Part shown: positions 60,518 to 64,000 of the stretch, in pieces
How the letters are laid out: every line of letters starts with the position of its first letter
Numbering within the stretch: the stretch's first letter is position 1
Source of the DNA: Termitomyces sp. T153
Lineage: Eukaryota; Basidiomycota; Agaricomycetes; Agaricales; Lyophyllaceae
DNA length: 64,000 nucleotides
Direction: 5' to 3'
Assembly (NCBI GenBank): GCA_018296165.2
Contig: JACKQL020000031.1
Location: 496,001 to 560,000 of the forward strand
The notes under the pieces: model-generated
The model's input: the letters and a program-made list of their open reading frames with translations, nothing else
What the model was told of the DNA's origin: nothing
The model's database searches: none
Position numbers and translations under genes: made by a program

Positions 60518-61660
60518 ATGGCGGAACAAGCTGAAGAGGCGTTTATTCGAACATTTCTGAGCACACTTTCGTCGCAGACAGTCATATACGCTGATGATTA
60601 CCAGCAGCCTCCCTCTAACTCTCTCAAGAAAGTGCCTGTTCTTCCGGTTAGCTGTCGTGTCGTGTTCTGTCGAGCTGCTCAACGACCCTGACAGATTGCA
60701 GTGCCTCCTCCTCCAAAGCGCGCAGCGCCTCAAGCAACAGACACATCCTCTGCCTCTGGTGCGTTCTCGAATTCCTTTGCTACACAATCTCTTGTCTTTC
60801 TGATCGGCATAATCTCCTCTTTTTGCTTGTCAATGTCTCGGCTCAACACAGCCTCTACTATTTCCGTGACATTTAAATCCCTCAAACCACCTGCATCCTA
60901 CACATTATCTATACACACCACAGACTCTATCGCCGCTATCAAGGCTCAGCTCGCTGCACAACTCACCGCGCCACCTGCAGACGCTCAACGTCTTCTTCTG
61001 AAGGGCAAAGCGCTTGCTGATACTAAGCTTCTTCAGGAGTACAACGTCAAAGACAAGGACACGATTAATATTGCGATTAAACCCGGTGTTACGTGGGACC
61101 CTACGAAATCTCCTATATCCCCATCACAAACGATGCCTGACATCAATGTATCTTCAATGAGTATCGCAGCGCCCGCGCCGCAACACCCGCAGACACCGAA
61201 ACGCGGTCATCAGCGTATCCCTTCCGTTGTCCTATCACCTTCGCCATCGGGAGAGTCCCAGGGTACAGAGAAGGACATCCTCCTCACACTCGATAATCCC
61301 TCGTCTAGTGTGGCTGTCGAACCCCTGTCCACATACGGCCAGACTGTTGCGAAACCCGAGTTTTGGCAGCATTTGCACGATTTTCTCCAGTATGTTTTCT
61401 ATTGCAGCCCCTCTTTCACTCCTTTTCGATCGTGTGGTGTTCCCCAAATGCTCGTCCTCACCTTTCAGCATTCCGTCCTCATCATATGACCGAACTCGCT
61501 GACTGATTTTATCTTTTTTGACAGATCGGAATTTACAACCTCAACAGACGCGCGCACAGCATGGGAAAACTTTTTCTGCGTCAGCAAAGGATCACTTACC
61601 GTTAATCAAATCGCAAAGATTCGCGATCAAGTCGGTATTGTCGGCATGGCGGGGACATAA
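60518..61660 (+). CDS. GET5: GET5-like ubiquitin-like domain protein
   Basis: Exons 60518-60646, 60695-60758, 60852-61389 and 61525-61660, total 867 nt, 288 aa. The N-terminal helix MAEQAEEAFIRTFLSTLSSQ with a Pro-rich linker PPPPKRAAPQA resembles the GET4-binding part of GET5. A ubiquitin-like domain follows (VTFKSLKPPASYTLSIHTTD, IAAIKAQLAAQLTAP, QRLLLKGKALADTKLLQEYN, DTINIAIKPG). A Ser/Pro linker leads to a helical C-terminal segment (KPEFWQHLHDFLQSEFTTST ... VNQIAKIRDQVGIVGMAGT) that could be the dimerisation domain. GET5 acts in delivery of tail-anchored proteins to the ER. The UBL is certain; the GET5 name is a probable orthology call. Confidence 0.75.
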
Positions 61661-62453
61661 TTTTTTCATCCCTTGCTTCTCTTCAGGTGGTTGGTGCTCT
61701 CGATTTCGGGACACGATTGCATGGTCTTTTGTTCTTTGGTGTTGTCACATTCCTCAGATTGCGTGTTTTATTCATAGGTTGAATGGGAGCGGCCCATTGG
61801 CCCGAATTATATTTGAATCTTATTTGTTGATTTCAGGCGGATTTCCCGGTCGATGTTAACAGTGTGAAGCGCTTTTTGTTCCGGGAATGAAGCCATGTAA
61901 CTACAGCGAGAGCCGATATACCGGAAAAATTACAACAGAGATAAAAATGCTTACTGAAGGCATGAAGTGAATGTAAAGTGCCTTCAGATTGTTGAAGGGA
62001 CACATTTTTTCCGTTCCTCAAAGTGACGTTCAACAACATCATGATCACTTTACATAATTGCTATGTCGGATTGACCAGCACATCGTACTGAATTGAACAG
62101 GGATTGTACATGACGGGGCTACGGTGGTCGTGCTAGCCCGAATGTCCGTCACGGAAGGGAAAATCAAAAGTCTCCGAGTCGTGCTTGGGTTATTTATTAC
62201 ATATCAAATTTTGCGTGTGAAAACACTCGTCTTCAGAAACCTTTTAGGCCGGTGGTTCACTCCAGAGTCTTCGGCCGTCGTCCACGGTCGCGCTCAGCGA
62301 GAGAGCCCAGTAAGTGTTTAAATGTATCCTCAATTGTGTGATTTCACGACTGTTAGCATCAAAGTGACTGATTCTCGCGTCAAAACTCAGGTCCGTCCGA
62401 GTCATTCATCGAGGTGTAAGGCGTTCTGTCCTGGGCGTTGATTTCTGCTGAAG
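61661..62453. other. Spacer between GET5-like and the last gene
   Basis: 793 bp. It holds a 3' UTR and the upstream region of the gene at 62454. Short frames only; nothing recognised. Confidence 0.45.
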
Positions 62454-64000
62454 ATGGCGACGACACGACAGGACCCCGCCTCTCCCGCTCGTTTTTCTTG
62501 GTTCACCTTTGGCCTGGGGTCTAGGTCAGCAAACGCGTCGGCAGACCGTGCTCACGAGACTGAACTGGGTGATCCATGGTTTATACCGTACAGCGGGCCT
62601 GTGGAACCTCCCCGAGAACCCTTCCGAAGGCGTCTGGAACGTGATAGCTGGGGCGACCCAATAATAAGAGCTGAAGAAGAAGACACGACCAATGTTCATA
62701 AATCTTATGAGGTTGGGAGTGATTTTCGCCATCCCTTTGCCACAGACAGCCGAGCTCCCGGCGTCGGGGATAACAATTTTTATACAGGTCGTCGAGCCAG
62801 GACGCAATCTATGGTTTCAGATCGGACCGTACCTTCAGACCCTAGTCAAGCCAGTATACGACGATTGACCATCACATCTCCGAGGCTGCCAGCACCCCTG
62901 CTCGTCTCCGGAGGCATTGGAGAGTCTCCCATGCCGCCGCCTACCCATCAAAAGACTGCCTCAAAAGAGAGAATTAGTATCGGTATCGCGGACTTTTTCT
63001 CGTTCGGTGGGCAGACGAGGAAGAGGACTTCGGAACTTCATATCCCTCCGAAGATATATACGAAAACAAAGTCTGATCAGCGTTCTTCCAGATCAGGATC
63101 AGCAGGTGTTAGGCGTAGTTCCTCCACTGAATCGGATTCGTTTTGGGGGCAGCGTAACCTGGGTAACACAAAGGTCGCAGGAATTGATGAGCATCATCAT
63201 GCTTCCTATCATCTTACAAACGCGTGTCAGAAGACAAGGTCTAACGTAAATAATCAATCCTCCAGTCACCCCTATAACTCAACTTCGCGTCGACAACAGC
63301 AATTGTCGACAGTATCCGTATCTGAATCCAACACTCGTCATCCATTCTCATACGTCTTTCCTCCCACTCTTGAGGATAATGGCCCACGAACAGCCCCCTC
63401 GCTGTCGACTGATCCCATTGCTTCCAGTACAACGCATGTTGTGACACATATAACAAATGTCACTGGACAGGGGGCGCTTTTGCAAAATACGACGAGTATT
63501 ATTCCGGTGCAGAAGGGCTTGCCCCTCCCCTTCTCCGATCCCGAGGAGATCAAAGGACTAAGGAATTCTGCTTCCACGCCTAACCTTCGTAACGCTTTTG
63601 TCCCCCGTCTGTCTTCACAATTTCCTAGCAAAATGTCCCCAACAACCAAGATCAAAGAGCGTTTACTGTCCGTGGAGACCTGGTGTGATGCCCTTTTATT
63701 TCCGCGTCCCCGACTAAAGATGAAGCAAGCCGGCTGCGACACCGAGGGAGAGCGCATCGTTAGCTTACCTCCTAGTCCGGTTAACCAGTCTGGACAAATA
63801 ACCGCAGTACCCGCAGCGTTTGAGCAGAGTGTAGCTTCGAGAGTATTGGCACATTCAAGGTCACTTGCCGACTTCGAGAAGGTTCGTAAAAATCGTCCCA
63901 TCACAGAACCAGAGCCTTCGTCGTCATTGACGGGGTTGCAACCGCGTATCAATGCGTCGATCCAAATGAACAGGCCACACCGGCCGAAGAATCGGGCTCT
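62454..64000 (+). CDS. Large, mostly disordered protein, unrecognised, 3' truncated by window edge
   Basis: From ATG 62454 (MATTRQDPASPARFSWFTFG) the frame is open with no stop to base 64000, at least 515 codons and no intron needed. The sequence is rich in Ser, Pro, Thr and Arg. Denser segments are TASKERISIGIADFFSFGGQ, RNSASTPNLRNAFVPRLSSQ, KIKERLLSVETWCDALLFPR (predicted helical) and AVPAAFEQSVASRVLAHSRS. Phospho-type motifs RRSSSTESDS and RARTQS are frequent. I do not recognise a family; a C-terminal domain may lie beyond the window. The opposite-strand 204-aa ORF at 63338-63952 is a shadow. Confidence 0.7.
   Translation, partial: MATTRQDPASPARFSWFTFGLGSRSANASADRAHETELGDPWFIPYSGPVEPPREPFRRRLERDSWGDPIIRAEEEDTTNVHKSYEVGSDFRHPFATDSRAPGVGDNNFYTGRRARTQSMVSDRTVPSDPSQASIRRLTITSPRLPAPLLVSGGIGESPMPPPTHQKTASKERISIGIADFFSFGGQTRKRTSELHIPPKIYTKTKSDQRSSRSGSAGVRRSSSTESDSFWGQRNLGNTKVAGIDEHHHASYHLTNACQKTRSNVNNQSSSHPYNSTSRRQQQLSTVSVSESNTRHPFSYVFPPTLEDNGPRTAPSLSTDPIASSTTHVVTHITNVTGQGALLQNTTSIIPVQKGLPLPFSDPEEIKGLRNSASTPNLRNAFVPRLSSQFPSKMSPTTKIKERLLSVETWCDALLFPRPRLKMKQAGCDTEGERIVSLPPSPVNQSGQITAVPAAFEQSVASRVLAHSRSLADFEKVRKNRPITEPEPSSSLTGLQPRINASIQMNRPHRPKNRA

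Noticed and set aside
63338..63952. Minus-strand 204-codon ORF
   Set aside because: Shadow of the plus-strand frame 62454-64000, which is longer and of more protein-like composition.

Overview
This 64 kb window is nuclear DNA of a filamentous fungus. The genes are dense and broken by many short introns (mostly 47-60 nt, GT-AG, with CTNAC-like branch sites), and the protein families are fungal: squalene synthase with a C-terminal anchor, DASH subunit DUO1, DEF1, and clan-expanded kinases and F-box proteins. The kinase families, an intact TSC2 and the retroelement fragments point to a basidiomycete (Agaricomycetes). Something close to Rhizoctonia/Ceratobasidiaceae is my guess; it is inference, not a database match.

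Layout. 0-10 kb is housekeeping: the 3' end of APC1, a DAHP synthase (-), PIH1 (+), a two-LIM-domain protein (-), eIF5A (+) and cytosolic lysyl-tRNA synthetase (+). 10.5-24.7 kb is accessory: a decayed F-box/LRR locus, a C2H2 zinc-finger gene, unrecognised fragments, an Agaricomycete-type kinase, and a TKL kinase directly downstream of a MAPKKK-like pseudokinase in the same reading frame. 24.8-45.1 kb returns to conserved genes: DEF1, DUO1, QCR8, IMP dehydrogenase, HMCES (SRAP), a TAF8-like histone-fold protein, PDK1/PKH kinase, ERG9 and SMC1. 45.1-48.9 kb is a CpG-poor block of dead transposon sequence (helicase and gag pieces, a possible LTR). 48.9-64 kb holds TSC2, a DUF1857-type protein, cytochrome c, CCT2, POP4, NDUFS5, a GET5-like ubiquitin-like protein, and a long unrecognised open frame that runs off the window end.

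Most exon models were rebuilt by hand from family conservation. For the ones whose exons I summed (DAHP synthase, PIH1, LIM, eIF5A, KRS1, the 18 kb kinase, DEF1, DUO1, QCR8, IMPDH, HMCES, TAF8, PDK1, ERG9, TSC2, DUF1857, CYC1, CCT2, POP4, NDUFS5, GET5), the lengths are exact multiples of three. This exposed coding micro-exons of 4, 8, 11 and 12 nt, a set of six GC-AG introns, and two in-frame TGA codons in the double-kinase locus. Many genes are divergent pairs separated by only 68-200 bp. The genes are functionally unrelated and there is no operon-like logic. I saw no tRNA, rRNA, CRISPR array or intact mobile element.
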